NCBI GenBank assembly: GCA_029378245.1
Contig: JARKIF010000008.1
Location: 992,001 to 1,056,000 of the forward strand
DNA: 64,000 nt
Direction of reading: 5' to 3'
Source of the DNA: Roridomyces roridus
Taxonomy: Eukaryota > Basidiomycota > Agaricomycetes > Agaricales > Mycenaceae
Shown: one piece after another, positions 11,188 to 22,146 of the stretch
How positions within the stretch are numbered: the first letter of the stretch is position 1
Layout: each line of letters starts with the position of its first letter
Translations under genes and position numbers: made by a program
The notes under the pieces: model-generated
Database searches by the model: none
Seen by the model: the letters and a program-made list of their open reading frames with translations, nothing else
What the model was told of the DNA's origin: nothing

Positions 11188-12164
11188 TGTGAAGAGAGGG
11201 AAGTTGCAGAATACACGGGTGGTCCATGCTTATTATATTTGGAGAACAAGGTCGTCCTGAACAAGGACGCGATCGGACGTGCACGTGGTTTGATGGCCTT
11301 GTACTCGAAAACAATGTGCGACAAAATACAGTAGATCAGATATTGGGTAGTACAGGATAGCCCGTTTTCGCCATGACACATTGAGGACATCGCGTTGGAC
11401 TCTCTCGGATGGGATTAAAAGTCGGGGGTGCTGAAATCGAGTTAAAATATGCACGGATAGGAAGCAAGGTTACGCACACATGAGTCGGAGGCAGGATGCG
11501 GACCTGCATTGACCTTGCAACTCGGTTGGGCGCGCTTCGTAGCTCCAGCGGAGAGCTTACCCATGTGCATATGTCGCTCACTGAATAAACAGTCCACTCG
11601 TCGACAATCCTGACGCCGAGTCGCCAATGCAACGAAATGGCCGCACAATTTGTGCCTTCGGCCGTCTATGATCTAGAGCAGAAGTAATGAGCAATAGGAG
11701 GGGGGAACGGCCAACGAGTGTCTCGCGTTGTGACACATCTCTTTGCTGGAATTTTCAGTGGGAATGAGAGCGAGGTCCGAATACACCTCGAGAGCATTTT
11801 ATGCGGAATGGTGCATGCTAGCCTCGTTCTGCAGGGCTCCGCCGTGAGGTTCGATCTTGGATATCCATCCCACTCCGCGAAAGTGATGCAAGGCTCATAC
11901 CCGTGACTAGAATTAACGGCGCGGAGGCAGTTGTATCCTCATCGTGTTAGCCATGAGGCCTGACCATCGGGAAATCGGAAACGAGGAGGAAGAGATAGTT
12001 TCAAGACACCCCAAGCGGGATTGTCTAGGCACAATGATGTCTGTCCAGGGCAACCGAGACGGTACGATCGTGAAAACCATTCTATTGAGGGACAATCTTA
12101 ATGGCAGAAGGAGAGCATGTGGTCACCCACTTCGATTTCACATTTCATAGCAGTAAAATTACAA
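11188..12164. other. Gene-poor 1 kb interval
   Basis: Short overlapping frames occur on both strands (for example minus 11336-11632 and plus 11944-12150), but none shows conserved motifs or joins through sensible splice sites. The 5' flank of the upstream minus gene and the 3' flank of bS21m must lie here. I found no tRNA-like A/B boxes or repeats. Confidence 0.4.
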
Positions 12165-12780
12165 TCAAGCACCTCTCCGCCGGATTTTGTGGACCAGCTG
12201 CACATTTTTCCGCACCTAAGACCGCGGATTAGCGGCGTAGGAGCTAGGACGGTGCATGCACATACCTGATGAGCAAAATGCTTCCGCCACTGCTCACTTT
12301 TAATTCGCCTTCGCTTCACACCCCTTTTCTCGTGCCGTTGTGAAGACCAGAGGGTCTGCTTGACTCGATTGTGGGCCAGAATCGTCTCGAGTTCTTTCAG
12401 GGCACCGGTGAAGTTTCCCGGTCGAACCTGGACTTGGCGTCCTAAGAAAACAAAAGCTCCACGCACACTCAAGATAGAACTAATCCGAGCAAACCTTGGT
12501 AGGCGTCGGCCACCCGAGTGCGTTGTAGCATAGCAACATTGTGTTTCGAGTTTTCTCTCCAGATTTCTGCTGGAGTTCGTGCATCCGGTGCCACCACGGC
12601 GTTGGCCACAGGGTGTTTTGCCCATCCAGGATTTGTAGGATCTGGTATTTGAAGACCTTGGTACGAGCTTTGCGCCGGCTGCACAGCGTATCGTTTAGGG
12701 AAGGAGTTGCAAACGGCTGCTCGCGTGGCAAAGCAGCGAAACCCGGCGCGAGGCAATGCTTGGGTCAGAGCTGGTAGCAT
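12165..12780 (-). CDS. MRP21: Mitochondrial small-subunit ribosomal protein bS21m
   Basis: This is a component of the mitoribosome small subunit. The ATG at 12780 opens MLPALTQALPRAGFRCFATR, a basic, hydroxylated mitochondrial presequence. After a linker and one intron comes the S21 domain: GRQVQVRPGNFTGALKELET, LAHNRVKQTLWSSQR, then KRRRIKSEQWRKHF. A last short exon (VRKNVQLVHKIRRRGA) follows an intron at about 12213-12267 and ends at 12165. Start codons of this gene and of the divergent Gir2 gene are 45 bp apart, so both must share a very compact promoter. Confidence 0.86.
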
Positions 12781-12825
12781 CCGAGAAGAAAGTGGTTTGA
12801 TGTGTTTGCTCGGCTTTACGCGACC

Positions 12826-13811
12826 ATGTCGTCCGACGTGCTCCTCGAGGAATTCGAGGTCCTCGAGTCAATCTACCCTTCAGAACTGACCAGTCTGTCT
12901 CGGGATTCCTTTCTCCTGTCTCGCGTGTCGCTGAGTGTCTTGTCAAGAAATCTCGGACACCATCATCCAAATTGATGTCGAGCCGGACGATTATGACCCC
13001 GACAGTGGCAGCGAACAACGTGCGCTCAGTCCCTCTACAATGTCGACCTAATCCAGCCTCTCAGTCAAATTGACCCTCGAAGTCCAGTATCCTCCAGAGT
13101 ACCCCGACGTCCTGCCAGATCTATTGCTTCATCCGATCGAAGGGGAAGGCGAGATAGACGACTCTGAGATCGATGGCCTACTGAGCGGCCTTCGGGAAGT
13201 GGCGCGTGTATTTTCGCGTCGAAAGACGCGGCACTCATTTCTGGTCCTCAGGGCGAAGAAAATATCGGCATCGCGATGACTTTCACACTGGTGTCCCATC
13301 TGAGGGAACAACTGTCTACTCTTGTCAGGACGAGAGAAGAGGTGAGGCAAAAGGCGGAAATGGAGAAGGAGCGTCTGGCTATCGAGGTATCGTTGCATTC
13401 CTTGCGACACTTTGAACTGCTCAATTATCGTTTCAATCAGGCAGAGGAAGCCCGAACGCGCGGAACGGCCGTCACACAGGAGAGCTTTAGAGCATGGAAA
13501 GTCAAATTCGACCAAGAAATGTCTGTCACCAATAAGGCTCGCGAGGAGGAGAAGCTCAGGGCTTTGACTGCCAAAGAGCGCGAAGAAATGAAGAGGGTCG
13601 TGGGACGTCTGTCTGGTGCGTTTCTTGTCTATCAGATATAGGCATCCTAAAAAAAATTACAGGCCGTCAATTGTTTGAGCGCAACAGGAACCTGGAAGAA
13701 GATACCTTGCTGGAGGAAGGAGCAGTATCGGTGGACCTCAGCCAATACGATCGGACGAGCAGAGACGCAGAGGAGGAGGAGGAAGGATTAACGTTTAGCG
13801 ACAGCGACTAA
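12826..13811 (+). CDS. GIR2: RWD-domain protein Gir2/RWDD1 (DRG-family partner)
   Basis: The ATG gives MSSDVLLEEFEVLESIYPSE, the start of an RWD (GI) domain. Spliced exons then give DTIIQIDVEPDDYDPDSGSE and LTLEVQYPPEYPDVLPDL, the RWD core with the YPxxYP motif. GEENIGIAMTFTLVSHLREQ matches the Gir2/RWDD1 middle helix, followed by a charged coiled region (KAEMEKERLAIE; NKAREEEKLRALTAKEREEM) and an acidic tail ending TFSDSD. Gir2 binds the GTPase Rbg2 and Gcn1 in the translation-stress response. Five introns fit GT-AG rules. The gene is divergent from bS21m and convergent with the hydrolase gene (28 bp gap). Confidence 0.87.
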
Positions 13812-13839
13812 TGTTTAAAATCTAGTGTATCATTATGCA

Positions 13840-15536
13840 TCAAAGCCCTTGTATACCTTCATGCGAGGTGCTATCTACTAAGCCACCGCCGTCTATGCGC
13901 TTGCACCCACCATCCCTGCCCTCTTCCCGGAAGAAGCCATCTTCGGTATAGACGCGACGAGGACTCTGCTCTGATAGCACGACGTGCTTGGTGGCAGAAA
14001 TCCACTCTAGAACGGGCGTTTTGATCCAGCGATCTGTGGCCGTAGAGCCCGGTCCAAACCACCCAAGATGGCCGCCGTCGGCAGTGAGAGCCATCACGAC
14101 CCATGGATTTCCACCGCCATCCATTGGGACGTGCTGGACTATCGGATCGTCGGCAGCGTTGATGGCGAGGTAAGGTATGCGTATATTGGACACGATTTTA
14201 TGGCTTGAGCCCCATTTATAATCTTGAATAGTTAGCGATGCAAATGGCAACAGCCTGTGGACCTACAATCTTGCGCAGAAACGAAGGGAAAGTCGGGTGC
14301 GGGCCCGCCCGCTACTCGAGTCATGGTGTCGTCGAATTCTTCCATGAGGGGATTCTTGAGGGTAAGAACGGCAGATATGTGCTCTGCGATCATATGGTCG
14401 GGGAACTTGGCTAGTCCGTCGAGATTTCTCCGGACTAGATTGACCAAGTTTTGGCCCATGGCTCTGGAGTAGATTTTACCAATGTAAGTATTGTTCAATC
14501 CATCGTTGTTCTTGGCGAGGTCCCATGGCTATAAAAAGCTGTGGGTGTACGGAGTGAGAGTGGAAAGATCACTGACGTTCGCCAGAGCACAAGCCGAAGT
14601 AAGACGGCATTGCTCCCCCTCCTCGGCGATGTATCGAGTCATAATATTAGCACCAAGGGAGAAGCCGAGGCCAAGGAGTGGCGCCCCAGGATAGAGTTGT
14701 GAGATATAGACGAGAGCCTGACGGATATCTCCAGTATAGCCAGCTGAATAGAGTTGAGGGCTCGTAACGGGAACGCCCGCACCTAGGAAAAGGGTGAGTG
14801 AAAGCATGATCGAGTGCTGGAGAAAGGGCTTACATCCCCGGAAATTCACAACCACCGCGCGGTAGCCTAACCCGCCTTCGCGAACGGATTTGCAAGCCGG
14901 AGCCAGAACAGATCGCACGTAGCTCTCGTAAGAACCTGGGACGTGTTAGGAGTGGAAAGACTGGAATACCGCAGGGTCCCCACCGCCTGTTAAGCCTGTG
15001 ACGAGGATGAGACATGTTATCGAGACAGCCAGTGTACTGACCGTGCAGAACGACTATGATCGGCGTCTCCCGTGAAAGGTTGGAAGAGTCCGCGGGAGCA
15101 AAGTCCAGTCCCCTGGCTGAGAATTAGACAGGAGACGAGGTTCAAGGCCATTCCTCACAATGTACCGCCGTCCCGAAGACGAAGGAGGTGTCTGTCATAT
15201 TGCAGTGGGTCTACCTTTGAGAAATCTCCCAATGCAGCGAGCAAAGTGTGGATATGGCCATTAGTGATCCACCAAGAGGGGTAGAATTTGGCACGGAGAG
15301 TGGGGCACCTAAATGAAGTTTGGTGAGGGGGATGCGACAGAGGCACGTAAGATTTGAAGAGACTTTTGTTCGACCAAGCGCTGGAGTGATTCGGAGTACA
15401 CGGAACCGTCGTGTTTGCGGATCTGGAGCTGAATGGGGTCTGAAGAAAAACGAATGGTGTTCTCGGTGTCTCTCCTGGAAACAATGCTGTAAAGTGCACC
15501 CATAAGGCCGACGAGCAGAGCCAAGAGCCAAATCAT
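13840..15536 (-). CDS. EMB8/YheT (ABHD1/3-like) alpha/beta hydrolase
   Basis: This is a membrane-anchored serine hydrolase of the AB-hydrolase-4 family, whose members act on lipid esters or phospholipids. The start MIWLLALLVGLMGALYSIVS is a single N-terminal transmembrane anchor. Family segments follow in order: AKFYPSWWITNGHIHTLLAA, DGGTLALDFA, PIIVVLHGLTGGSYESYV and GYRAVVVNFRGCAGVPVTSP. The nucleophile elbow is LLGLGFSLGANIMTRYI (Ser in GFSLG). The acid is an Asp in INAADDPIV and the His is in TADGGHLGWFG, so the triad is complete. The Pro-Trp-Asp motif (ALANPWDLAKNN) also fits the family. About seven introns. Yeast relatives are Eht1/Eeb1/YMR210W; substrate cannot be inferred. Confidence 0.88.
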
Positions 15537-15831
15537 TGAAATGACAGGTGGCAGTGCTCTTACCGCATTTGGTCATGTCTCACATTTCTCATCATTGTGG
15601 GTCCTACAAGTTGGGTGGCGGACGACGAGCTCAATTACAAGATGGTCCTTTTTTTCGTACTGTACGCAATGAGAGACTGGCTGGCACAAGGCCACACACA
15701 GATGAAAAGGAAGCCAAGCAGAATCACTGTTTGCCATTAATATTGACGGCCAGACTTTCGTTCTTTCCCGCCGCCACGAGTGATCAGAACGCTATCTTCA
15801 GTGTTCACGCAGGAGTGAGCTCCGCTACTTA

Positions 15832-17705
15832 ATGTCAGCGCAAAAGTCTACGGTCACCAAGAAGTATCGCTGTCGCGTAAGTCCACATCGAGTGCGCCCA
15901 GTTGTCGTTGTCTAAATCCTTCCTCGAGTATTTTGAAGAGGACGGCCGTCCTATCCACCCAACCTGCAACCAAGGAGGCAAGTGCATCTCTATCCAGTTC
16001 AAATTTGGGGCTGACCTTCTATCCAAGTCGATTGTCGTTTCGTGCACCCTAGCGATGCCCAGTGGCGAGCTCATTCATCCACGTTACTTTCTTCTCTCAT
16101 TCCCAGTCCCAGGCCCGGCCTCAAACCTTTCATTGACACGCGCTTGTTAGTAAACAAGTCTTCCAGCAAGAAAAACCGAGAAGTCAGCAGAATCGGCCCT
16201 TTCAATTATTCCGAGAGCCGTGGTCCAGCACTCGTATCCCAGTCCGACCTCTTTCAACGCCGCAAAGTCGAGGGTGACGAACGCTCGGAACGCAGCGGAC
16301 GCCCTGCTGAACCCAAGATGGACCGTGATCGCGACAGACGTCGGGACAATGGCTCCGGAGATCGAGCACCCAGGGGTCACTCAAGGAACCGAAGCCTCAG
16401 TCCTGTCCGTCCACGCGCCCATGATGTCAGAAAGTCTCAAGTCGAAGCCAATAAGAATAAGGTTCGTCCTTGCCATCTTTCTCTTCCACCATTGAGACGG
16501 AAAAGAAGGGTGCCAAGCAGGGCGCGGATCTTACAAAACGGCCCGAAACCATTTCCAAGACGCCAAAAGACTCCGTTAAAGTTGAAACCATGTCGTCCCC
16601 TCTACAGAATTCGAAGAGTACAGTGTCTGCTCCAGCCCTCAGAATGCCTACCAGCTCCCTAATTCCCACATCACCAAAACTTTCCGAGGAGCAAGCGCGT
16701 GCCGAAAAATTAGTCAAATTGTTTCGCGAAATAGCCAGGTGAGAAGCGCCATGTTTCCGAATAGACTTTGGTCGAACAAAGAATGCAGAGTGTCCAATCA
16801 GGCAGTGCAAGAGACAGCTGCCCACGAGAAGGAGGGGCAAAAGCTCCAAACGTACACCGACATATCGTGGGTTCCGTTTGAATTATACATCTTGCATGGT
16901 AGTCAGACCACCGCCCAGCTCCGCGCTTTCCAAGATTTCGGCATCTGCCTCTGCCTCGGTGGCGCCCACTCTTGCTGATATCATGCTCAAACACGAACAG
17001 TCCAAACATCGCATCGAAGAGAATTTCCGGGCTTTAGGAGGTGTCTGGGAGCAAGTTTTTGACGTGTTTGTCACCGAGGTCGTCCATGCGGTCGATACTG
17101 GCCTGCAGAACGCGATGGCCACGATAAAGAAAGAAAAAGAGCAGGCTGTCAAGGACATCGTGGCGGCGAGTGGGGCTGGATCGCTGAGGCACAGCACCAC
17201 AAACGAGACGCATGACAAGAAGAGGGCTAGAACTCGAGGACCGATGGAAAAGGAAAATGAGGATTCACGGAGTGGACGAGGAGCTTCGCGCGACAGGGAC
17301 CACAAACGCCGCCGATTCGCCAGCCGGTCCTCTTCGCCCGACTCGCACGATAGACGTACTTCGAGGCACGGGGATTCCAGTATCGAGGACATCCTGAGGA
17401 AGATGAAGATGAAGATCGACCAGCAAGCCGAGTCTCTCCAAATGTTGAGCAAGGAAAACAGCGAGGTATGGAGCTGGTTTGATCACAGGGATAGCGTGTA
17501 ACTGACGGAATGCACGTAGCTCAAGACCACGCTGAAACACGCGGCTAACCCGTCTGCGTCCTCATGCAGTTCATTTTCTGCATCTTCGACTCCACCAAAC
17601 CGGCAAGGACAGGGTTCGCGATCGTTGACCAACACGACTACTCCAACGAAACCGAGATTGTCGGTAGAACAGCTTGATTACTTTCGTTTGCAGGACGGGC
17701 AGTGA
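15832..17705 (+). CDS. CCCH zinc-finger protein
   Basis: The start MSAQKSTVTKKYRCR is followed by an intron and YFEEDGRPIHPTC. A second, apparently GC-AG intron (15978-16027) leads to DCRFVHPSDAQW. Joined, the segment reads C-x13-C-x5-C-x3-H, a CCCH finger like those of RNA-binding proteins. The rest is low-complexity: RS/RD-rich (PKMDRDRDRRRDNGS), then Ser/Pro/Lys-rich (TKRPETISKTPKDSVKVETM). A helical segment (ADIMLKHEQSKHRIEENF; VHAVDTGLQNAMATIKKEKE) and a charged region ending with a coiled coil (ILRKMKMKIDQQAESLQML) come next. The composition suggests a nuclear RNA-processing or chromatin factor; no ortholog is recognised. Introns near 16740-16788 and 16870-16905 are inferred. A (GA)8 run follows the stop. 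Confidence 0.72.
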
Positions 17706-17710
17706 AGGAA

Positions 17711-17726
17711 GAGAGAGAGAGAGAGA
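17711..17726 (+). repeat. (GA)8 microsatellite
   Basis: An uninterrupted GA dinucleotide run lies a few bases after the stop codon of the CCCH gene, in its probable 3' UTR. Confidence 0.9.
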
Positions 17727-17859
17727 GGCTGGGGCGATAATTTCTTGATGCACGTACGGTAGTAGCTTATAATGAAAAAGCCATGTGACCAATCTAAGGT
17801 TGACTGAAACGCCAAGACGCGGTCGGGACAGACGGCTCCTTCGTGCGCGCTGCACACAA

Positions 17860-20800
17860 ATGTCCCACCAAGAGCACGACGAGTCGAGAGTGTACTTTGG
17901 CCCTTTCAGGTCCCCAGAGAAAAAGTACCTCGCAGTACCTCACTCCTCTACGCCATCGCCTTTGCGGCGGTCTCCTCGGCTCTCCTCGACTCTAATCGCC
18001 CAACCAGCACCGCTACGCGTCGAGGTGCCTCAAGTCCTCGCCGAGGAGGATGGTAATTCGCGCTCGGGAACGCCAGACAATGTCGGTTGGCAGGAAGATG
18101 GTGAGTGCCCACAAAGTGTTCCACCAAGGTTTGTACAGACCATTGGATTCCAGAGCCAGAGCCTTCATCCGCGTTGGCCAATCGAGTGGCGCGTGCATAC
18201 GACAACCCGTCGCCCCCACCGCTTGACTTGGCTCAATACACTATACCATTCACGCTATCTGCCCCGACATCTCGGGGTGGTTCGCCATCCCTTCCTAACC
18301 CTACACAACCCGATCTAATTTCTTTCGACTCATTTACGGTGGCCATGGATCCACTACCAACACAACCTATCGCTTCCTCTTCCCAAACACACAATCCATC
18401 CGTGGATGATCTCCTGCTTTCCTGGAGTCCCTCTGCGCGAGATATTCCCCTTGCATCCGTATCTCCTCTTCCTGAGCAGACACCTGAAGCTGTCGAAGAG
18501 CAGGCAGTCTTTGATTCCCTTATTTTCCCGGAGGCCAGTGTCCCTCCTCCCTCACCCCCTGCGGATGTTCCTGCCACTACGAATGTTGCCCCAGTGTCTG
18601 AGGATCCTCCGAGGACACCCTTGCGACGTTCGACGCGTCCTCGGCGCAGTGGCACACCGCTTCTGCCGCATCTCGTCGCGTTGCCCGAGAGCGACGAGGA
18701 TGAGTCCCCTTCCTTGGTGCCCCCGAGCACGTTGAAACGCAAGCGAAAGTCCGAGAAAGAAAAGGACATTTCCAACGAAAACGGGCAACTACAAAGGGAG
18801 GAAGAGGCAGACGCTGCCATGCTGGCCGATGGAGATCGGAAGCTCAAGAGGAGGAAAGATAGAAGACATACGTTGGACAGTACCCAGAGGCATTTGGGTA
18901 GTTTGTCGCCTAGTTCGACAAATCTGCTCACGCAGTTGTTGCCACCGCCCAGGTCCTCGCCATTGCGTGAACAAGAGGGGCCTCCTCCCTCGTCTTTTTC
19001 CGTCTTCCCCGCCGTTGATCCCACTCCCTCCACCCCTGTCGGAACATCGAGTCCCATACGCGTTAGCCCCTCCCGCAACGCAAGGCCACGGTCTCCCAAC
19101 AAGATTCAACTCCAACCTCCGTCACTCAACGACCCGAACAGAACACCAGCCCGGCGGATAATCCAGGCCACGCCAAAGGTCGCTCATTCATCCACAGATC
19201 CAGCATCAATTTCCCGGGCACCCGTCTTCCGTGTCCAACCTCAGGAATCGCCGGCCCGTGGGCCTCCCTCGGTTAGCCCAGTCAAAACGCAAGGCATCCG
19301 GTTTGGTAGCCCGACTCGCGGCAAATCCAGGGAACGCAGTGGGTCAGTCGAGCCCAAACCGCCGTGGAATACCTCGAAAGCTGCGGGGCCCTCCGATCTC
19401 AATGCACTCTCCGCCAGACAGCGTTCTGTTTCGCCTTCTCGCACGCTCTCTGCGCCCATCAGGAAAGGGAAACTTCCTTTCCCTCTGACACCCGCCGCAG
19501 CCGATCGACTTGCCACGATTCCTCACTCTCCCAATAATGACCCACAGGGAATGCCAGCTCCGGCTCCAGTACCCTCCCCGGCTGTCATTATCAAAGTGCC
19601 GAGGTCGAATCTGAAGCAACCAACGAGTCGAATTCCCCGAATCGGAGTCAAGCCCTATGTCCGGCCTGCTGCCGCCAAGCCGAGTGATAGCGGGACTAAG
19701 AGCACTCCAGCCGAGGCGGCGCGCTCAGTAAGTTTCCCTGCTTAAATCAACTGTCTCGAGCTGAAATTCTTGGGCGCCTAGTCGAAGATGAGCAAAGTGA
19801 CCAGTGCCAGCGACGACAAGGGTGTCGGGACGAGCAACCTAAAACGCAAGCGTGTGCCGTCGCCTCAGAGCAAACCGCGGCCAGTGGTTGTTATCCGCCA
19901 AGTCCCTCCCACCAAACTCGCAAAGCCCGTGGTCAGTGTACAAGTGCCTCCCAGTCCCGTCAAACGACCAGCGCCCACCAAATTCCGTATGGTGGATTTG
20001 CATGCTGCTCGTCCTGCCACAGTCTCTGAGACCAACGCCCCGGACGTTGTCCCATCCATCCTGCCTGCAGCACCTCCAGCACCTGATCCTGAGGTGGAAA
20101 CACCATCTTCGCCACCCGAAATCCCTCCTGTGGAGCTGTCGAGTGATCCATTACCGTCCTCCTCACCACCTGATGTTGCCGCTGAACCCGAGACGGGTGT
20201 CCGTCGGACAGGGCGGCTGCGTAAATCCGTGTTTCCAGAGTCTGCTCCAGCACCGCCGACGCGACGCAAGGTGAGCGGTCAGCCGGTGATGGCAGGTGGA
20301 AGTGGGCCGTTTGCGGGTATGACGGCGGTTGCGCTCAAGCAACTCACGTCCTCGAATACGACGCGGAACCAGAAATATTTGGTGGCACAGTTGGAGACGC
20401 AGGTTGTGAGAAAGGATGGTGATAGGCCGGAGAGTCCGGGCATGAAGGTCAAGACGATTGCGCAGCGGGAAAAGGATGAGCGCGGGGTGCAGCGCAAGGT
20501 TCGTGCTGCTAGAAGGGCGAAACGGAATGGGAATGAGGATGGATGGAGCGATGGAGATGGAGATGAGGGCGACACCAGTGGGGTAATGTATAGCGATGAA
20601 GAGTATGATGAGTTGGAAAGCTCGCCCGTGCGACATCAACGGGCGCCTGGAGACGAAGAGGATTATGAGACGCCCAAGCAGGGCAAACGGGTCAGGTCGG
20701 GGACTGTGAGCAGCGAGGACGGGCAAGAGGAGAAGAAGCGCGTCAAGTGGCATCGGGGGCTGTCCACGGTTGTTTTCCTGGACGATGTAGAGCCGGGCAC

Positions 20801-21083
20801 CAAGGCAAGGCCCAAGGAGAATTTCTTGATCAAGGGATGTCTTACGCCTGCTGCCAAGGTGCGTTTATGGAGGTGCCAAATTTTTCTCAGTCCTCTGAAA
20901 TTGCACACGCAGGCTTTGCAACTGGACCCCCTTGGCAATCATCCACATGCTGAGTCACCGCTCAAAGATCTGGTGGAGGAGAACGTTGTTGTCAAGAAAT
21001 TCGTGTATGAGAACGACGACGAGCCAGCTGCACCGGTCGTCGTGGTCAAGAACACGCGATCCAAAGCAAAGAAGAAGAGTTAG
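17860..21083 (+). CDS. Large intrinsically disordered nuclear-type protein
   Basis: The ATG at 17860 gives MSHQEHDESRVYFGPFRSPE; an in-frame Met 75 bp upstream is less likely. The protein is about 1,000 residues, mostly Pro/Ser/Thr-rich, with many S/T-P sites, basic nuclear-localisation-like clusters (STLKRKRKSEKEKD; LKRRKDRRH) and acidic patches. Introns are near 18100-18153, 19728-19781 and 20859-20912. The C-terminal 250 residues look more conserved: SGPFAGMTAVALKQLTSS, an Arg/Lys helix (VQRKVRAARRAKRN), and then KKRVKWHRGLSTVVFLDDVE followed by ENFLIKGCLTPAAKAL. RVKW fits the PP1-docking consensus [RK]Vx[FW], so a PP1-regulated nuclear scaffold is possible (inference). I cannot name an ortholog. 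A long antisense frame over 18233-19102 is judged a shadow. Confidence 0.75.
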
Positions 21084-21127
21084 AGAGAGAATGTATGTTG
21101 AATACATGGATACATGGGTTGATACAT

Positions 21128-22085
21128 TTACTGAGGCTGCCGATAGTTTATCATGGCGCTCGCTTGGTTGACGGGAAATATGAGCGTCTGTGCAATATTG
21201 ACGTGGGGTGGGCGAGAAGCCGCCCAGACGATTTCCTCGGCAATGTCATCACCAGTCACTACAGGGGAGATGAATGAAGGAATGCAAGGGGAAGAGAAGG
21301 ACGAACAGGGCTGCATGCCCGTGTAGACGCTCTTGGCTGCTGCGGCGTCGCCGCCGAATCTAACGAGGGAGAATTCAGTCTCGACCATGCCGGGTTGCAC
21401 TTCGGTGACACGGATAGGCTTGCAAAATATAGAGTCAAAATGACGCGATCATGAGAACGCCGCTCACAGTGTTGACGAGTTCGCGCAGCATGGAGCCCGT
21501 GAACGCGTTGACTGCAAATTTGGTAGCGCAATACACGCTGCCGCCTGGGTAGGCTTCAATGCCGGCGACGGATCCCAGGTTAATGATATGGCCAGAGTTC
21601 TTCGCCTTGAAGTGTTTGACGAATAGTTGGGTCATGGCGATGAGGCCCAATACGTTGGTCGCGAACATGCCCTCAACGACGTCCTCTGGAATGTCGCCGA
21701 CGTGATCTCTTCCAATGACATAGCCGGCGTTGTTCACTGCTCCATCTCAGCTAGTCGTTTAGACGGTGGGAAAACGGTGCAGACCAAGGATATCGACATC
21801 ACGGAGGGCCGGGGGCACCTTGTCCCAGAGGCCAGCTATGGCTGATTTGTCCGAGACATCGAGCTGGATTGGAGCAAAGGTGCCGCCCTCTTTGAGACCA
21901 GAGGCGGTATGGGCGGCAACGCAGGCGTCCCGGACTGACTTGAGGGCATCTTCTCGACGGGCTAGGAGGAGGATGTTGCTACCGGCTTTGGCAAAGAGGA
22001 TGGCAGTGGCAGCGCCGATGCCAGCGCTGGCCCCAGTGATGAGCACGGTCTTGCCCAAGAGACGACTGGTATTGAAGATCGACAT
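21128..22085 (-). CDS. Short-chain dehydrogenase/reductase (YMR226C-like)
   Basis: This is a classical NADP(H)-dependent SDR. The cofactor motif is KTVLITGASAGIGAATAILF near residue 12; the structural motif VNNAGYV follows. The catalytic Ser lies in IINLGSVAGIEAYPGG and the Tyr/Lys pair is in VYCATKFAVNAFTG. The C-terminus has RVTEVQPGMVETEFSLVRF, an extended loop, then LTGDDIAEEIVWAASRP and NIAQTLIFPVNQ, the pattern of yeast YMR226C-type 3-hydroxy acid/serine dehydrogenases. Three introns are visible; one of 48 nt within the loop (between MQP and LTGDD) is in frame and stop-free, so an unspliced reading would add 16 residues. The gene is divergent from the SET gene (61 bp between ATGs). Confidence 0.9.
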
Positions 22086-22146
22086 TGTTGGGTTGTGTTT
22101 GGCGCTTATCGCTGCTGAGAAGCGATGGATTAGCGATCAGATTACG

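Noticed and set aside
11830..11870. GGTTCGATC resembling a tRNA B box
   Set aside because: No acceptor stem, A box or cloverleaf could be formed around it; no tRNA called anywhere in the window.
16883..17452. 189-codon minus ORF opposite the CCCH gene
   Set aside because: Antisense to a well-supported exon; Ser/Leu-rich translation without domain.
18233..19102. 289-codon minus-strand ORF antisense to the disordered protein
   Set aside because: It mirrors a Pro/Ser-rich, codon-biased sense gene; its Gly/Ser-rich translation has no domain and the sense frame has coherent introns.
20163..20753. 196-codon minus ORF
   Set aside because: Antisense shadow of the same sense exon, with no conserved motif.
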